This document shows positions 8,183-17,092 of a DNA stretch of 64,000 nt, piece by piece (within the stretch, counting starts at the first letter, position 1; each line of letters starts with the position of its first letter). The DNA is from Paenibacillus sp. PvR098 (GTDB taxonomy: Bacteria > Bacillota > Bacilli > Paenibacillales > NBRC-103111): the NCBI RefSeq assembly GCF_017833255.1, contig NZ_JAFIBU010000001.1, positions 2,566,001 through 2,630,000 of the forward strand, read 5' to 3'. The notes beneath the pieces were generated by a model. It had not been told where the DNA came from, searched no databases, and saw only the letters and a program-made list of their open reading frames with translations. A program made the translations under genes and the position numbers.

Positions 8183-8963
8183 ATGCATTCTGCCTTCCGC
8201 TGTCAGTCTCTTCAAAGTAGTTCTTTAATTTATCCAGTGCGCGCTTTTGGATGCGGGAGACGCTCATCTGCGAGACGCCCAGCTGCGTCGCGATGGTGCG
8301 CTGCGATTGGCCTTCCACATAAGCGAGCTGCAGCACCTTTTGCTCCTCCGGCTTCAGACGCACAAGCGCTTCTTGCAGAGCGAGCCGAGTTTCCACTCGC
8401 GCGTAGGCGTCGCTCGGGCTGCCGATGACATCTCCGATCGTGGAGCCGCTATCATCACTCGATAAAGGAGTATCCAGCGATACGTAGTGATAGTAATCGC
8501 GGCCAGCGAGAATTTCAATTGTCTCCTCCACCGACAACTCCATCTCCGAAGCGATTTCGTCCACGTTAGGCGAACGCTCAAGTCGAACGGTAAGCCTGTC
8601 GATCACCTGCTGGATTTGATTTCCTTTTTCCTTAATACGCCTAGGCACTTGAACGTACCACGATTTATCGCGCAAATAATTTTTCATATGCCCGATCACG
8701 CTCTTCATCATATAAGCCTCAAATTGAACGCCCATTGATAAGTCAAACTGCTTCAGCAGCTTAAGCACGGACATTTGCCCCACTTGGAACAGGTCTTCAA
8801 ACAGATCGGGGCGATTGCGTGACATTTTGCCTGCTGCCATCTTGACCATAGGCTCGTACTCCTGAAGCAGGACCGTTGCCGTCTCGTTACATCCGGTTTG
8901 TTGATAGATTATGATGAGCTCCTCAGCGCTCGTGTTTGCAAATCGCTCCGAATTCATTCTCAT
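8181..8963 (-). CDS. sigB: RNA polymerase sigma factor SigB
   Basis: 260 residues, the normal length for SigB/F/G-type group 3 sigma factors. Region 2 is seen in DLFEDLFQVGQMSVLKLLKQFD and AYMMKSVIGHMKNYLRDKSW (~50-105), region 3 around RSPNVDEIASEMELS, and the region 4 helix-turn-helix in SQRTIATQLGVSQMSVSRIQKRAL (~215-245). It directs RNA polymerase to general-stress promoters. Its ATG overlaps the rsbW stop by 4 bp, so translation is coupled to that of its anti-sigma factor. The linked antagonists make SigB much more likely than a sporulation sigma factor. Confidence 0.93.
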   Translation of the reverse strand: MRMNSERFANTSAEELIIIYQQTGCNETATVLLQEYEPMVKMAAGKMSRNRPDLFEDLFQVGQMSVLKLLKQFDLSMGVQFEAYMMKSVIGHMKNYLRDKSWYVQVPRRIKEKGNQIQQVIDRLTVRLERSPNVDEIASEMELSVEETIEILAGRDYYHYVSLDTPLSSDDSGSTIGDVIGSPSDAYARVETRLALQEALVRLKPEEQKVLQLAYVEGQSQRTIATQLGVSQMSVSRIQKRALDKLKNYFEETDSGRQNA

Positions 8964-9409
8964 ACCATTTCCTCGCTCCTGGAGACTCGCTTGGTCAGTA
9001 TGACCTCGGTGCCGACGCCGGTAATCACTTCTACCTCGTCCATTAGCGCCTGCATTAAATAAATGCCAAGTCCGCCCACGTTGATTTCATTCAGCGTTTT
9101 TTCATGCAGCGACCCGGCTCGACTTACTTTTTCATTAAAGTCGAAGCTTGGACCATGATCCTTGATAATTATCCGCAGTCCGTCCTCAATGCGTTCAAAA
9201 CTCACCTCCATCTGTCCAGAGATACCCGGATCGTAAGCATGCACTACTGCATTATTGCAAGCTTCCGCTACCGCCACCTTCATATCCTCAATTTCTTCGT
9301 AGCTAAATCCAAGCTTGGAGCTAATCCCGTAAAGCGTCAAGCGCACCAAATCTATGTATTCAGCCTCAGCAGGAAGTGTCAAAGAAACAACATGGGCTTC
9401 AAGTTTCAT
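8960..9409 (-). CDS. rsbW: Anti-sigma-B factor / serine kinase RsbW
   Basis: 149 residues, a GHKL-fold kinase that holds sigma-B and phosphorylates RsbV. The N-box VAEACNNAVVHAY (~45), the G1-like KDHGPSFDF (~97) and GGLGIYLMQALMDEV (~120) are all present, so it should be an active kinase. It lies between rsbV and sigB, with a 9-bp gap after rsbV and a 4-bp overlap with sigB. Confidence 0.93.
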   Translation of the reverse strand: MKLEAHVVSLTLPAEAEYIDLVRLTLYGISSKLGFSYEEIEDMKVAVAEACNNAVVHAYDPGISGQMEVSFERIEDGLRIIIKDHGPSFDFNEKVSRAGSLHEKTLNEINVGGLGIYLMQALMDEVEVITGVGTEVILTKRVSRSEEMV

Positions 9410-9418
9410 ACGTCGCTC

Positions 9419-9787
9419 CTATCCTTTCAAATCGTTTATGGTCTTGCCCGTTGATGCCTCGCCCGCTTCATCCGCATGCAGGAACGGAGTGATCCCCGTT
9501 AAATCGAATAATCTTTGAATTTTCGGCGGAATGTCGTCTACCGTGAAAGGCGCTTCAAGGACGTTACGCGCTTTTAATACCGATACAATCACACCAATAC
9601 CGGTACTGTCAATATATTGCAGCTGTTTTAGGTTCAACACCAGCCTTCGATTGGTATCCGCGATAAAAGAGTCCAGCGCAGTGCGCAGCTCAGCCACCTT
9701 GGATAGGTCAAGCTCCCCTTGTAAATAAACGGTGTTCGCTTTCTCAGTTTTTTGTATATCTACCTGAAACGATTGCGGCCTATTCAT
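9419..9787 (-). CDS. rsbV: Anti-anti-sigma factor RsbV
   Basis: 122-residue STAS-domain protein. The phosphorylatable Ser is in LQYIDSTGIGV (~residue 61), and VYLQGELDLSKVAEL is the conserved first strand pair. Unphosphorylated RsbV binds RsbW and frees sigma-B. It is the first gene of the operon, 76 nt downstream of a near-perfect sigma-B-type promoter, so the operon should be autoregulated as in Bacillus. Confidence 0.93.
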   Translation of the reverse strand: MNRPQSFQVDIQKTEKANTVYLQGELDLSKVAELRTALDSFIADTNRRLVLNLKQLQYIDSTGIGVIVSVLKARNVLEAPFTVDDIPPKIQRLFDLTGITPFLHADEAGEASTGKTINDLKG

Positions 9788-9862
9788 CTATGAAAATCCT
9801 CCCTCGGCTGTAGCTTGTCATCGTCACCAATTCCAAGCGGCAACCTGTTTATCTGAATGTAC

Positions 9863-9888
9863 TTACCCTCGATCCAACCCTTTGAAAC
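9863..9888 (-). promoter_or_regulatory. Sigma-B-type promoter of rsbV-rsbW-sigB
   Basis: Minus strand GTTTCA (9888-9883), 14-nt spacer, GGGTAA (9868-9863). It fits positive autoregulation of the sigma-B operon. Confidence 0.88.
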
Positions 9889-9959
9889 AGCTTGTTGACC
9901 CATTTCAAAAAGAAAAACTCCTGATATAGGAGTTGTCCCGCTCAATAATGAGTTAAAAG

Positions 9960-10421
9960 CTAGCCCTCCTGGGGCGACAGCTTCTTCTTTCGGTTTCGGA
10001 ATGAGTTCCATAAATCGAGCACAACAGGCAGTGCCTGCATGATTCGAACGACAGCATCGCTGCCCCGCGGGTTATCTTTGGCCACCTTCATATCAATCTG
10101 ATCGGCTACGGTAGCTGAAGCCTGCTTCAAGGAAGACGTCACCTCCTGAACAGCATCGCCAATATTCTTCACGGAGTAAACAACCGGGTCGATCGAATGC
10201 AGCTTATTGCGCACATCCATCGTCACCTCGTTCGTATGACGCAGCAGCTCGGCAGCTTCAGTGCTGATGCCCTGGATTTGCCCTTGAATCTCTTGAATCG
10301 TTGTATTCGTCTGGACCAGCAGCTCCGACACGGAGCGAAGCGTCATAATAATAAAAATAACCAAAGCAACAAAAGCCCCAGCAGCAACCGCTACACTAAT
10401 TGTAATAATCATGTTATCCAT
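9960..10421 (-). CDS. DUF948 (YtxG-like) general stress membrane protein
   Basis: 153 residues. One N-terminal transmembrane helix (IITISVAVAAGAFVALVIFIIM in part, ~4-27) is followed by a long coiled-coil region (VQTNTTIQEIQGQIQG, SSLKQASATVADQ) and a basic tail (RNRKKK). This is the DUF948/YtxG pattern; ytxG in Bacillus is co-transcribed with ytxH under sigma-B. Here it has its own sigma-B-type promoter at 10471-10496, divergent from the dps promoter. Confidence 0.85.
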   Translation of the reverse strand: MDNMIITISVAVAAGAFVALVIFIIMTLRSVSELLVQTNTTIQEIQGQIQGISTEAAELLRHTNEVTMDVRNKLHSIDPVVYSVKNIGDAVQEVTSSLKQASATVADQIDMKVAKDNPRGSDAVVRIMQALPVVLDLWNSFRNRKKKLSPQEG

Positions 10422-10470
10422 ATGGCATTCATCCCTCTCTCATTCATATTTAATGGTTGATTGTACTTTT

Positions 10471-10496
10471 TTACCCTTTCACTGCCTGCTTGAAAC
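10471..10496 (-). promoter_or_regulatory. Sigma-B-type promoter of the DUF948 gene
   Basis: Minus strand GTTTCA-N14-GGGTAA, 50 nt before the start codon. Confidence 0.85.
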
Positions 10497-10520
10497 GTTG
10501 CGCGCCTTAAGGATCTGCTT

Positions 10521-10546
10521 GTTTCAAATCACGGGCCTAAGGTTAA
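10521..10546 (+). promoter_or_regulatory. Sigma-B-type promoter of dps
   Basis: GTTTCA-N14-GGTTAA, one mismatch in the -10 from GGGTAA. It lies 113 nt before the dps start and is divergent from the DUF948 promoter, with the two -35 boxes 24 bp apart. Confidence 0.75.
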
Positions 10547-10658
10547 GGATAGACAGGCAGGCACGGGCAACCGGGTTTTGCCGTTCCGGAGGCAGTTCGA
10601 ACGAAAAAACCAGGCTGTCCGTACGAAACCGAATATACGAATCCAGGAGGTATGATCT

Positions 10659-11147
10659 ATGGCTAAGGTAATGGAAAGAGAAGCAAAGGAAACGAAACAA
10701 GAAAAAAAAGGCAAGGACCTGCAGGCTCTGATCAATCAACAGGTTGCCAACTGGGCGGTTCTTGATATAAAGATTCACCAACATCATTGGTTCGTGAAAG
10801 GACCGAATTTTTATCCGCTCCACGCCAAATTCGAGGAGCTATATAATGAAGCTGCGCTAACAATGGATGAGCTCGCTGAGAGGCTGCTTGCCTTAGGAGG
10901 CACCCCTGTATCCACGACCAAGGAGATTACGGAACTGGCGTCCGTGAAAGAGCACGCTCCGCTCAAATCGGCGGATGACATGGTACAAAGCCTGTGTGAC
11001 GATTTCTCGCTGCTGATCGAGGAAACCGGTCAAGCCATGGAAGTCGCGGAGAAGGAAGAAGACGAAGGTACCCACGATATGCTGAACGAACTCCGTACTA
11101 AGCTGCAGAAGCACGTATGGATGATGAAGGCGCATTTAGGTAAATAA
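10659..11147 (+). CDS. dps: Dps / ferritin-like DNA-protecting protein
   Basis: 162 residues. It carries the Dps ferroxidase-site signature (HQHHWFVKGPNFYPLHAKFEELYNEA in part: His ~37-41, Asp and Glu in DELAERLLALGG at ~68). Dps proteins oxidise and store iron and protect DNA against peroxide. An AGGAGGT ribosome site precedes the ATG. A lysine-rich N-terminal extension (EAKETKQEKKGKD) may bind DNA. Sigma-B control is likely from the promoter upstream. Confidence 0.9.
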   Translation: MAKVMEREAKETKQEKKGKDLQALINQQVANWAVLDIKIHQHHWFVKGPNFYPLHAKFEELYNEAALTMDELAERLLALGGTPVSTTKEITELASVKEHAPLKSADDMVQSLCDDFSLLIEETGQAMEVAEKEEDEGTHDMLNELRTKLQKHVWMMKAHLGK

Positions 11148-11181
11148 AATAATGAGTGCTTCTAATGCAACTTGAAGATAG

Positions 11182-11220
11182 ACCGTACTTCGGCGACCTG
11201 CGCTGGAGTACGGTTTTTTT
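11182..11220 (+). terminator. Terminator of dps
   Basis: ACCGTACT pairs with AGTACGGT and is followed by TTTTTTT. Confidence 0.9.
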
Positions 11221-11324
11221 GTGACCTCTTCTCCGGAAAATGTCATAAGGAAACAAAACTTGGTGAATACTATCCTCTGCTGGAATGATACCCAATGGAA
11301 TCCATTCGAGGAGGATAAATCAAT

Positions 11325-12383
11325 ATGAAAAAAAAATGGATATCTCTTTGCTTTATCGGCATTTTGACTACCATGCTGACTCTCGCAGGATGCGGACAAA
11401 ATCCGGCACCCGCCAATGATGGCGGCACGACGGGGAACGCCCCTGCTGCCGGCGGCGGTACGCAAGCAGGCGGAAATGTCAATATCGGCATGGTCACGGA
11501 TGTAGGAGGTGTGAACGACAATTCTTTTAACCAGAGCGCGTGGACAGGGCTGCAGAAGCTGGAGAAGGATACCGGCGCCAAGGTCAAATATTTACAAAGC
11601 AAAAGCGACGCCGATTTTATTCCGAACCTGAATCAGATGGTCAAGAACAACTATAGCCTGACATGGGGAATCGGGGCCATCATCGGAGATGCCATGAAAA
11701 CCGTAGCAGTACAAAATCCGAACGCTCACCTGGCCATCATTGACAATACTGTGGACGCCCCGAATGTTATATCCGTGACGTTCTCAGAGAATGAGGGCTC
11801 CTACTTGGTCGGCGTAGTGGCCGGGCTGATGACCAAAACGAACAAGGTCGGTTTTGTCGGCGGTATGGAGCTTCCTGTAATCAAGCGCTTCGAAGCAGGT
11901 TTCAAAGCGGGTGTAGGGGCCGTGAATCCGAGCGCCAAGGTGACGATTAACTATACTGGCGTGTTCGACAAGCCAGATCTGGGTAAAGCGGCTGCAGCCA
12001 CCATCTATAATGACGGAGCGGATATCATCTTCCATGCCTCGGGCGCAACCGGCAATGGTGTGTTCAACGAGGCCAAGGACCGGGTAAAAAACGGCCAGAA
12101 GGTATGGGTCATCGGCGTAGACCAGGACCAGTCCATTGTATTCGGAGATGACGTTACGTTAACCTCCATGGTCAAACGTGTCGATCAGGCCGTATATCAA
12201 GTATCCAACGATCTGATCGGCGGCACATTTGAAGGCGGCAAAACAATCGTACTCGGGCTCAAGGATGATGGCGTCGGCCTGCCGGAAACGTCGAGCAAGA
12301 ACGTGCCGGAGGATGTGCTGAAGAGGGTGGACGAGTACAAGCAAAAAATCGTGAGCGGGGAAATCAAGGTACCGGAAACATGA
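11325..12383 (+). CDS. BMP-family nucleoside-binding lipoprotein of ABC transporter
   Basis: 352 residues. A signal peptide with lipobox (LTLAGC, Cys ~24) and a Gly/Pro/Ala linker lead into a BMP/Med periplasmic-binding fold (IGMVTDVGGVNDNSFNQSAW, VGFVGGMELPVIKRFEAGF, WVIGVDQDQS). This family (NupN/BmpA/PnrA) captures nucleosides outside the membrane. It is the first gene of an operon with an ATPase and two permeases, and its stop overlaps the ATPase start (ATGA). Confidence 0.9.
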   Translation: MKKKWISLCFIGILTTMLTLAGCGQNPAPANDGGTTGNAPAAGGGTQAGGNVNIGMVTDVGGVNDNSFNQSAWTGLQKLEKDTGAKVKYLQSKSDADFIPNLNQMVKNNYSLTWGIGAIIGDAMKTVAVQNPNAHLAIIDNTVDAPNVISVTFSENEGSYLVGVVAGLMTKTNKVGFVGGMELPVIKRFEAGFKAGVGAVNPSAKVTINYTGVFDKPDLGKAAAATIYNDGADIIFHASGATGNGVFNEAKDRVKNGQKVWVIGVDQDQSIVFGDDVTLTSMVKRVDQAVYQVSNDLIGGTFEGGKTIVLGLKDDGVGLPETSSKNVPEDVLKRVDEYKQKIVSGEIKVPET

Positions 12384-13945
12384 GCAATCCCATCAAAGTG
12401 GAGATGCGTGGTATCACCAAACGTTTTCCTGGCATTGTAGCTAACGATGACATCAGCCTTACGCTGCGTCAAGGGGAGATTCTCGCACTGCTTGGAGAGA
12501 ACGGAGCCGGAAAATCAACGCTGATGAACATTTTGTTCGGGCTCTATCAGCCCGATGAGGGCAATATTGCTGTAAACGGGGAGCGCGTGACCATCGCTAA
12601 TCCTAAGACGGCGATCCGCCTCGGTCTGGGTATGGTACACCAGCACTTCAAGCTCGTACAGCCTTTTACCGTAACGGAAAACATTATCCTCGGCCTTGAA
12701 CCGAGGCAGCGTCTCAGGATCCACTATCGTGAGGCAGAACAGGAGGTTGCGAGGCTATCAGAGCGATACGGCTTTCGCGTCGATCCCCGGGCACGTGTTC
12801 AGGATATCTCCGTCGGCATGCAGCAGCGTGTGGAAATTGTGAAGACGCTGTACCGCGGAGCCGACATCTTGATCTTCGACGAGCCGACGGCCGTACTGAC
12901 GCCGCAGGAGATCCAAGAGCTGATGGACATCATGCGCAGGCTTGTGGCGGAGAACAAATCGATCATTCTCATTACGCATAAGCTGAAGGAGATTATGACG
13001 ATCGCAGACCGCGTGACGGTCATACGTCGAGGCAAAGTCATGGATACGCTCACCGTGAAGGAGACCAATCCGGACGAGTTAGCCGCCAAAATGGTCGGCC
13101 GTCAGGTTTCTTTCCGGCCGGATAAGAAGCCTTCGGCTCCGGGTGCCCCGGTGCTCTCCGTGCAGAATGTGACGGCGACAGGCTCGAACGGTCTGCCTGT
13201 GCTCAGCGGACTTTCCCTGGAGGTTCGCACCGGTGAAATTCTCGGACTCGCCGGTGTGGACGGTAACGGACAAAGCGAGCTGATCGAGGCGCTATCTGGG
13301 CTTCGCACCGTGGACAGCGGCCGAATTCTGCTCCATGGCAGCAATATCGCGAATAAATCCCCCCGGCAGATTTCGGAAAGCGGCGTTGCGCATATCCCGG
13401 AAGATCGTCACAAACGGGGGCTGGTGCTTGATTTCTCCATGAGTGAAAATATGGTTCTGAAGACGTACTACACCTCCGCCTATAATCGCGGAGGCTTTCT
13501 CGACTACGGGGCGATCGATAAACAAGCGCAGCGCTTAATTGCAGAGTTCGACGTACGAACGCCGGACACGCATACGCCGGCTCGAGCGCTGTCGGGAGGC
13601 AATCAGCAAAAGGCTATCATTGCCCGGGAGGTGGATCAGGACCCGGAGCTGCTGATTGCAGCTCAGCCTACGCGCGGGCTGGATGTCGGGGCGATCGAAT
13701 TCATCCACAAGCGGCTGCTGGAGCAGCGTGATCAAGGCAAAGCCGTGCTGCTTATTTCACTGGAGCTGGATGAAATTCTCGCCTTATCCGACCGCATCGC
13801 AGTCATCTATGAAGGCCGCATCGTCGGCGAGGTTGATCCTGAAGAGACATCCGACAGGGAGCTCGGTCTCATGATGTCCGGCTCCGGCAGATCAGCCGTC
13901 GGAGCGGCGTCCTCCCCATCTTCCGGAGGTGAAGATGGTGGCTAA
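12380..13945 (+). CDS. Nucleoside ABC transporter, double ATPase subunit
   Basis: 521 residues with two ABC domains, as in NupO/YufO and sugar importers such as RbsA. The first domain has an intact Walker A (GENGAGKST, ~40) and Walker B (ILIFDEPTAVL). The second has a degenerate Walker A (GVDGNGQSE, no Lys) but a full signature, LSGGNQQK (~402), and AQPTRGLD. This asymmetry is usual for the family. It powers uptake through the two permeases encoded next. ATGA overlap with the binding-protein gene. Confidence 0.92.
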   Translation: MSNPIKVEMRGITKRFPGIVANDDISLTLRQGEILALLGENGAGKSTLMNILFGLYQPDEGNIAVNGERVTIANPKTAIRLGLGMVHQHFKLVQPFTVTENIILGLEPRQRLRIHYREAEQEVARLSERYGFRVDPRARVQDISVGMQQRVEIVKTLYRGADILIFDEPTAVLTPQEIQELMDIMRRLVAENKSIILITHKLKEIMTIADRVTVIRRGKVMDTLTVKETNPDELAAKMVGRQVSFRPDKKPSAPGAPVLSVQNVTATGSNGLPVLSGLSLEVRTGEILGLAGVDGNGQSELIEALSGLRTVDSGRILLHGSNIANKSPRQISESGVAHIPEDRHKRGLVLDFSMSENMVLKTYYTSAYNRGGFLDYGAIDKQAQRLIAEFDVRTPDTHTPARALSGGNQQKAIIAREVDQDPELLIAAQPTRGLDVGAIEFIHKRLLEQRDQGKAVLLISLELDEILALSDRIAVIYEGRIVGEVDPEETSDRELGLMMSGSGRSAVGAASSPSSGGEDGG

Positions 13946-15014
13946 TGTCATCCGTATCATGACCAAAGATTCAGCTCTTGTCCCCCTTGTTGCGATTGTC
14001 CTCGGACTGCTCGTCGGCGCATTGATTATGCTCACCGGGGGCTACAATCCTATCACTGCTTACACTTCACTAGTCGAAAAAGTCATAGGCGACCCATACA
14101 GCATCGGTGAAACCGTCCGCGAAATTACGCCGCTTATTTTCACAGGATTGTCTGTGGCCTTTGCTTTTCGTACCGGTCTGTTCAACATTGGCGGTGAAGG
14201 TCAATTCATCATGGGGATGACAGGCGCGACCTTGGTAGGTGTTAAGCTGGACCTGCCTTTCTGGCTGCATGCGCCGCTCGCCATCCTCGCGGGAGCTGTG
14301 CTTGGAGGACTATGGGGAGGGATAGCGGGATATTTGAAAGCGAAGCGCGGGGTTAACGAAGTGATCACCACGATTATGCTGAACTGGATCGCTCTGTATC
14401 TCGCCAACTATATCATAAGCCGGTATTTACTGCAGCCCGGTCAACAGCGCTCTCATCTGATCCGGGAATCGGCAATGGTCAGCCTGCGCGCCTTGAGCGA
14501 AATATTCGGCAATGCCCGGCTTCATTGGGGCATCCTGATCGTTATTCTGGCCGCCGTGGCATTCTATATCATTCTGTGGAAGACCCGTCAAGGCTACGAG
14601 CTGCGCGCCGTCGGCCACAGTCCTTATGCCGCGGAATACGCCGGCATGAGCGTGAATGCGAACATCGTCAAAGCGATGTTCATCGGCGGTATGTTCGCAG
14701 GGCTTGCCGGCGTTTTCGAAATTCTCGGCGTCTTCCACTATCAAGTGATAGCAGCTGCTTCCCCGGGCTACGGCTTCGACGGCATTGCGGTGGCGCTGCT
14801 CGGCGGTAACCATCCGCTCGGCGTCGTTCTGGCAGCCGCGTTATTCGGGACGCTGACATACGGCTCAGCGGGAATGAGTTTCGGTGCCGATGTGCCGCCG
14901 GAAATTGTTCGCGTCATTATCGGAACGGTTATCTTCTTCGTTGCTTCACACGGCTTGATCCGCTCCGTGCTTAAGCCGCTGAGAGACAAACGCAAAACCG
15001 GGGAGGTGACCTGA
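13935..15014 (+). CDS. Nucleoside ABC transporter permease 1 (NupP/YufP-like)
   Basis: 359 residues, about nine hydrophobic segments, of the branched-chain-amino-acid/BPD_transp_2 type. Typical motifs: TPLIFTGLSVAFAFRTGLFNIGGEGQFIMG (partly, ~50-80), KAKRGVNEVITTIMLNW (~135) and GHSPYAAEYAGM (~230). The ATG at 13935 follows GGAGGT and overlaps the ATPase gene by 11 bp. Confidence 0.9.
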   Translation: MVANVIRIMTKDSALVPLVAIVLGLLVGALIMLTGGYNPITAYTSLVEKVIGDPYSIGETVREITPLIFTGLSVAFAFRTGLFNIGGEGQFIMGMTGATLVGVKLDLPFWLHAPLAILAGAVLGGLWGGIAGYLKAKRGVNEVITTIMLNWIALYLANYIISRYLLQPGQQRSHLIRESAMVSLRALSEIFGNARLHWGILIVILAAVAFYIILWKTRQGYELRAVGHSPYAAEYAGMSVNANIVKAMFIGGMFAGLAGVFEILGVFHYQVIAAASPGYGFDGIAVALLGGNHPLGVVLAAALFGTLTYGSAGMSFGADVPPEIVRVIIGTVIFFVASHGLIRSVLKPLRDKRKTGEVT

Positions 15015-15019
15015 CCGGC

Positions 15020-15982
15020 ATGGATTTCTTACGTATTCTCGGCGAATTGATGCATACGACACTCGTTTTTTCGACAGCACTGATCTTCACAGCCATGGGC
15101 GGTATATTTTCCGAACGGTCCGGAGTCGTCAACATCGGGTTGGAAGGGCTTATGGTCTCGGGGGCTTTCGCTTCAGCAGTGACAGCCTACTATACCGAAC
15201 AAGCCGGTTTCTACAGCTTGGCGCCTTGGCTTGGCCTGCTCGGCGCGCTGGTCTTTGGCTTGCTGGTCTCTGTCATCCATGCTGTGGCGTCCATCACCTT
15301 CAAAGCCAATCAAGTCGTCAGCGGCGTGGTGATTAACTTTCTCGCAGCCGGTTTTACGGTGTACCTTGTAAAAATGTTGTTCGCGGGCTCCGGCCAAACA
15401 GAAACCTTGAACGCCGTATTTCACAAGGTGGCCGTCCCTCTGCTTTCGGCGATCCCGCTGCTGGGCTATGCCGTGTTCTACGCTTACCCAACCACATACC
15501 TTGCCCTCGTGCTGGTTGTCATCATATGGTACGTGTTGTTCAAGACTCCGTTCGGGCTTCGGCTTCGCGCGGTCGGCGAGCACCCGGGCGCGGCAGACAC
15601 GCTCGGCGTGAACGTCTCGAGGATTCGCTACATCTGCGTGCTGCTCAGCGGGGCGCTGGCCGGACTCGGAGGAGCGACGATCACACTGACGACGACCAGC
15701 AGCTTCTCGCACAATACCATATCCGGCCAAGGCTTCATTGCTCTGGCGGCTATGATTTTCGGCAAATGGCATCCCTTCGGCGCCTTGGCTGCAGCCCTCT
15801 TCTTCGGCTTCGCCCAAGCGATCAAAAACTTTGTCCAGCTGTTCGATTGGGCCAAATCCATTCCGATGGAATTTCTCTATATGCTGCCCTACATATTGAC
15901 CATTCTCGTGCTCGCAGGCGCTGTAGGGCGCGCTTACCCGCCGGCTGCCCTCGGCGAGCCTTACGATCCCGGCAAACGCTGA
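15020..15982 (+). CDS. Nucleoside ABC transporter permease 2 (NupQ/YufQ-like)
   Basis: 320 residues, about nine hydrophobic segments. It shares the family motifs ERSGVVNIGLEGLMVSG (~30), FKANQVVSGVVINF (~95) and GEHPGAADTLGVNV (~190). It is the last gene of the four-gene operon, 5 bp after permease 1. Together the operon imports nucleosides (probably guanosine or related); the exact substrate cannot be read from sequence. Confidence 0.9.
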   Translation: MDFLRILGELMHTTLVFSTALIFTAMGGIFSERSGVVNIGLEGLMVSGAFASAVTAYYTEQAGFYSLAPWLGLLGALVFGLLVSVIHAVASITFKANQVVSGVVINFLAAGFTVYLVKMLFAGSGQTETLNAVFHKVAVPLLSAIPLLGYAVFYAYPTTYLALVLVVIIWYVLFKTPFGLRLRAVGEHPGAADTLGVNVSRIRYICVLLSGALAGLGGATITLTTTSSFSHNTISGQGFIALAAMIFGKWHPFGALAAALFFGFAQAIKNFVQLFDWAKSIPMEFLYMLPYILTILVLAGAVGRAYPPAALGEPYDPGKR

Positions 15983-16053
15983 AGCCTGCCAGAGCTCTCT
16001 AATATCAGCAAGATACAGACAACCAGATTACAGTACGAGCGGACTTCCTCCCT

Positions 16054-16089
16054 AGCCTGCCGATGCCACAGGAGATACGGCGGGCTTTT
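16054..16089 (+). terminator. Terminator of the nucleoside transporter operon
   Basis: AGCCTGCCG pairs with CGGCGGGCT (one T-G wobble) and is followed by TTTT. Confidence 0.7.
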
Positions 16090-16145
16090 CTTGAACTGAC
16101 GGCTGTGAGCTGGCCTTCGATTCGAACGTCCGCGGCAATTAAACG

Positions 16146-16195
16146 AAAAAGGCGCCGCGCTGCCGGGAAACCCGAACTTAACACCGCACCTTTTT
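16146..16195 (-). terminator. Possible terminator of the second rsbV/rsbW pair
   Basis: On the minus strand GGTGC pairs with GCGCC, with an inner CGGG/CCCG, followed by TTTTTCG. The stem is short. Confidence 0.4.
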
Positions 16196-16202
16196 ATACT
16201 TC

Positions 16203-16673
16203 TCAACTGTTTTGCTCCAACTGCTTGACCAGCACGATCCGGTCAGAACCCTCTCCTTCGGCTGGCACCAAGGTTACCTCGTCTACCAACGCTTGCATCA
16301 GATACAGCCCGAGCGGGGCGCTTTCAAGTGCATTTAAGCTGTCCGCATCACCTTCTGCAGGCCCCTTCCAATCCGTCTGTTCTCCGAAGCTCACAGCTAA
16401 TCCCTCCGAATCGATATGAACGACGAGCTCTTGGGGGCGAATAGTAAACACGAGCTGCAGACAAGCAGCTCCGATGGCGTTATGGCCATGCTGCACCAGG
16501 ATATGGTTGCACGCTTCCGTAACCGCCACCTTCAAATCCTCAATCGATTCATAGGTAAATCCCATCCTTACCGCAACTCCATAAAGCGTTAGCCGAACCG
16601 TATCCAATTCATCGGGATGCAGGGGTACCCTCAGTATGACTTCCTTCTCTAACAGTCCTGCACTCCCCTTCAT
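16203..16673 (-). CDS. RsbW-like anti-sigma kinase paralog (degenerate ATP site)
   Basis: 156 residues, clearly related to the RsbW at 8960: N-box VTEACNHILVQHG (~50) and a C-terminal LGLYLMQALVDEVTLV. Where active RsbW has DxG (KDHGPSFDF), this one has HIDSEGLAVSF, losing the spacing of the G1 Gly. It may therefore bind a partner without phosphorylating it, or be a weak kinase (inference). It overlaps the upstream rsbV-like gene by 4 bp. No sigma factor gene follows, so the partner may be SigB itself or another sigma factor. Confidence 0.8.
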   Translation of the reverse strand: MKGSAGLLEKEVILRVPLHPDELDTVRLTLYGVAVRMGFTYESIEDLKVAVTEACNHILVQHGHNAIGAACLQLVFTIRPQELVVHIDSEGLAVSFGEQTDWKGPAEGDADSLNALESAPLGLYLMQALVDEVTLVPAEGEGSDRIVLVKQLEQNS

Positions 16674-16999
16674 ACGGCTTCACTCTCTATAGTCAGAAAT
16701 TTGGATAGACCGGTCATATCGAACAGCCTTTTGATTTTGGCGGGTACGTCCTGTATGATGAGCGCCCCTCCTTTCTCTTTCCTGATTTTCAATACCGCAA
16801 CAAAAATTCCGATGCCCGTGCTGTCAATGTAGCTTAATTCCCGTAAATTCACCTTAAGCGGCACGCTGTGGTTTGCTGCCAAGGGTTCCACCGCCATACG
16901 AAATTCGTTCACCGTTCCAAGGTCGAGCTCACCCGATAGAAAAAGGACATTCGCTTCAGTACTGGCCAGCACCTCAACTTGAAATTTTTTGGCATCCAT
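16670..16999 (-). CDS. RsbV-like anti-anti-sigma factor paralog
   Basis: 109-residue STAS protein. VLFLSGELDLGTVNEF and the phospho-Ser motif LSYIDSTGIGIFVAVLKIRKEKG are intact (Ser ~60). The ATG at 16999 lines up with the start of the first RsbV (MNRPQSFQV against MDAKKFQVE); in-frame TTG (17005) and GTG (17014) lie just upstream near AGGAG and cannot be excluded. It pairs with the RsbW-like gene downstream. Confidence 0.85.
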   Translation of the reverse strand: MDAKKFQVEVLASTEANVLFLSGELDLGTVNEFRMAVEPLAANHSVPLKVNLRELSYIDSTGIGIFVAVLKIRKEKGGALIIQDVPAKIKRLFDMTGLSKFLTIESEAV

Positions 17000-17092
17000 C
17001 CTCAACGTATCCACTCCTCTGGTCGTATATAGAACTCATCTAAAAATAGAATACCAGATTCCCAACCATATTTCACGGACATTCATGAGGTT

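Noticed and set aside
9784..10011. A 75-codon minus ORF overlapping rsbV and the DUF948 gene
   Set aside because: It overlaps the DUF948 gene end, spans the sigma-B promoter of rsbV and has no ribosome site or family resemblance.
13240..13275. Apparent loss of the Walker A Lys in the second ATPase domain
   Set aside because: The degenerate second site is normal for this double-ATPase transporter family, so it is not a defect.
15173..15817. A 214-codon minus ORF opposite the second nucleoside permease
   Set aside because: Antisense shadow rich in Arg and Gln, while the plus strand is a clear permease.
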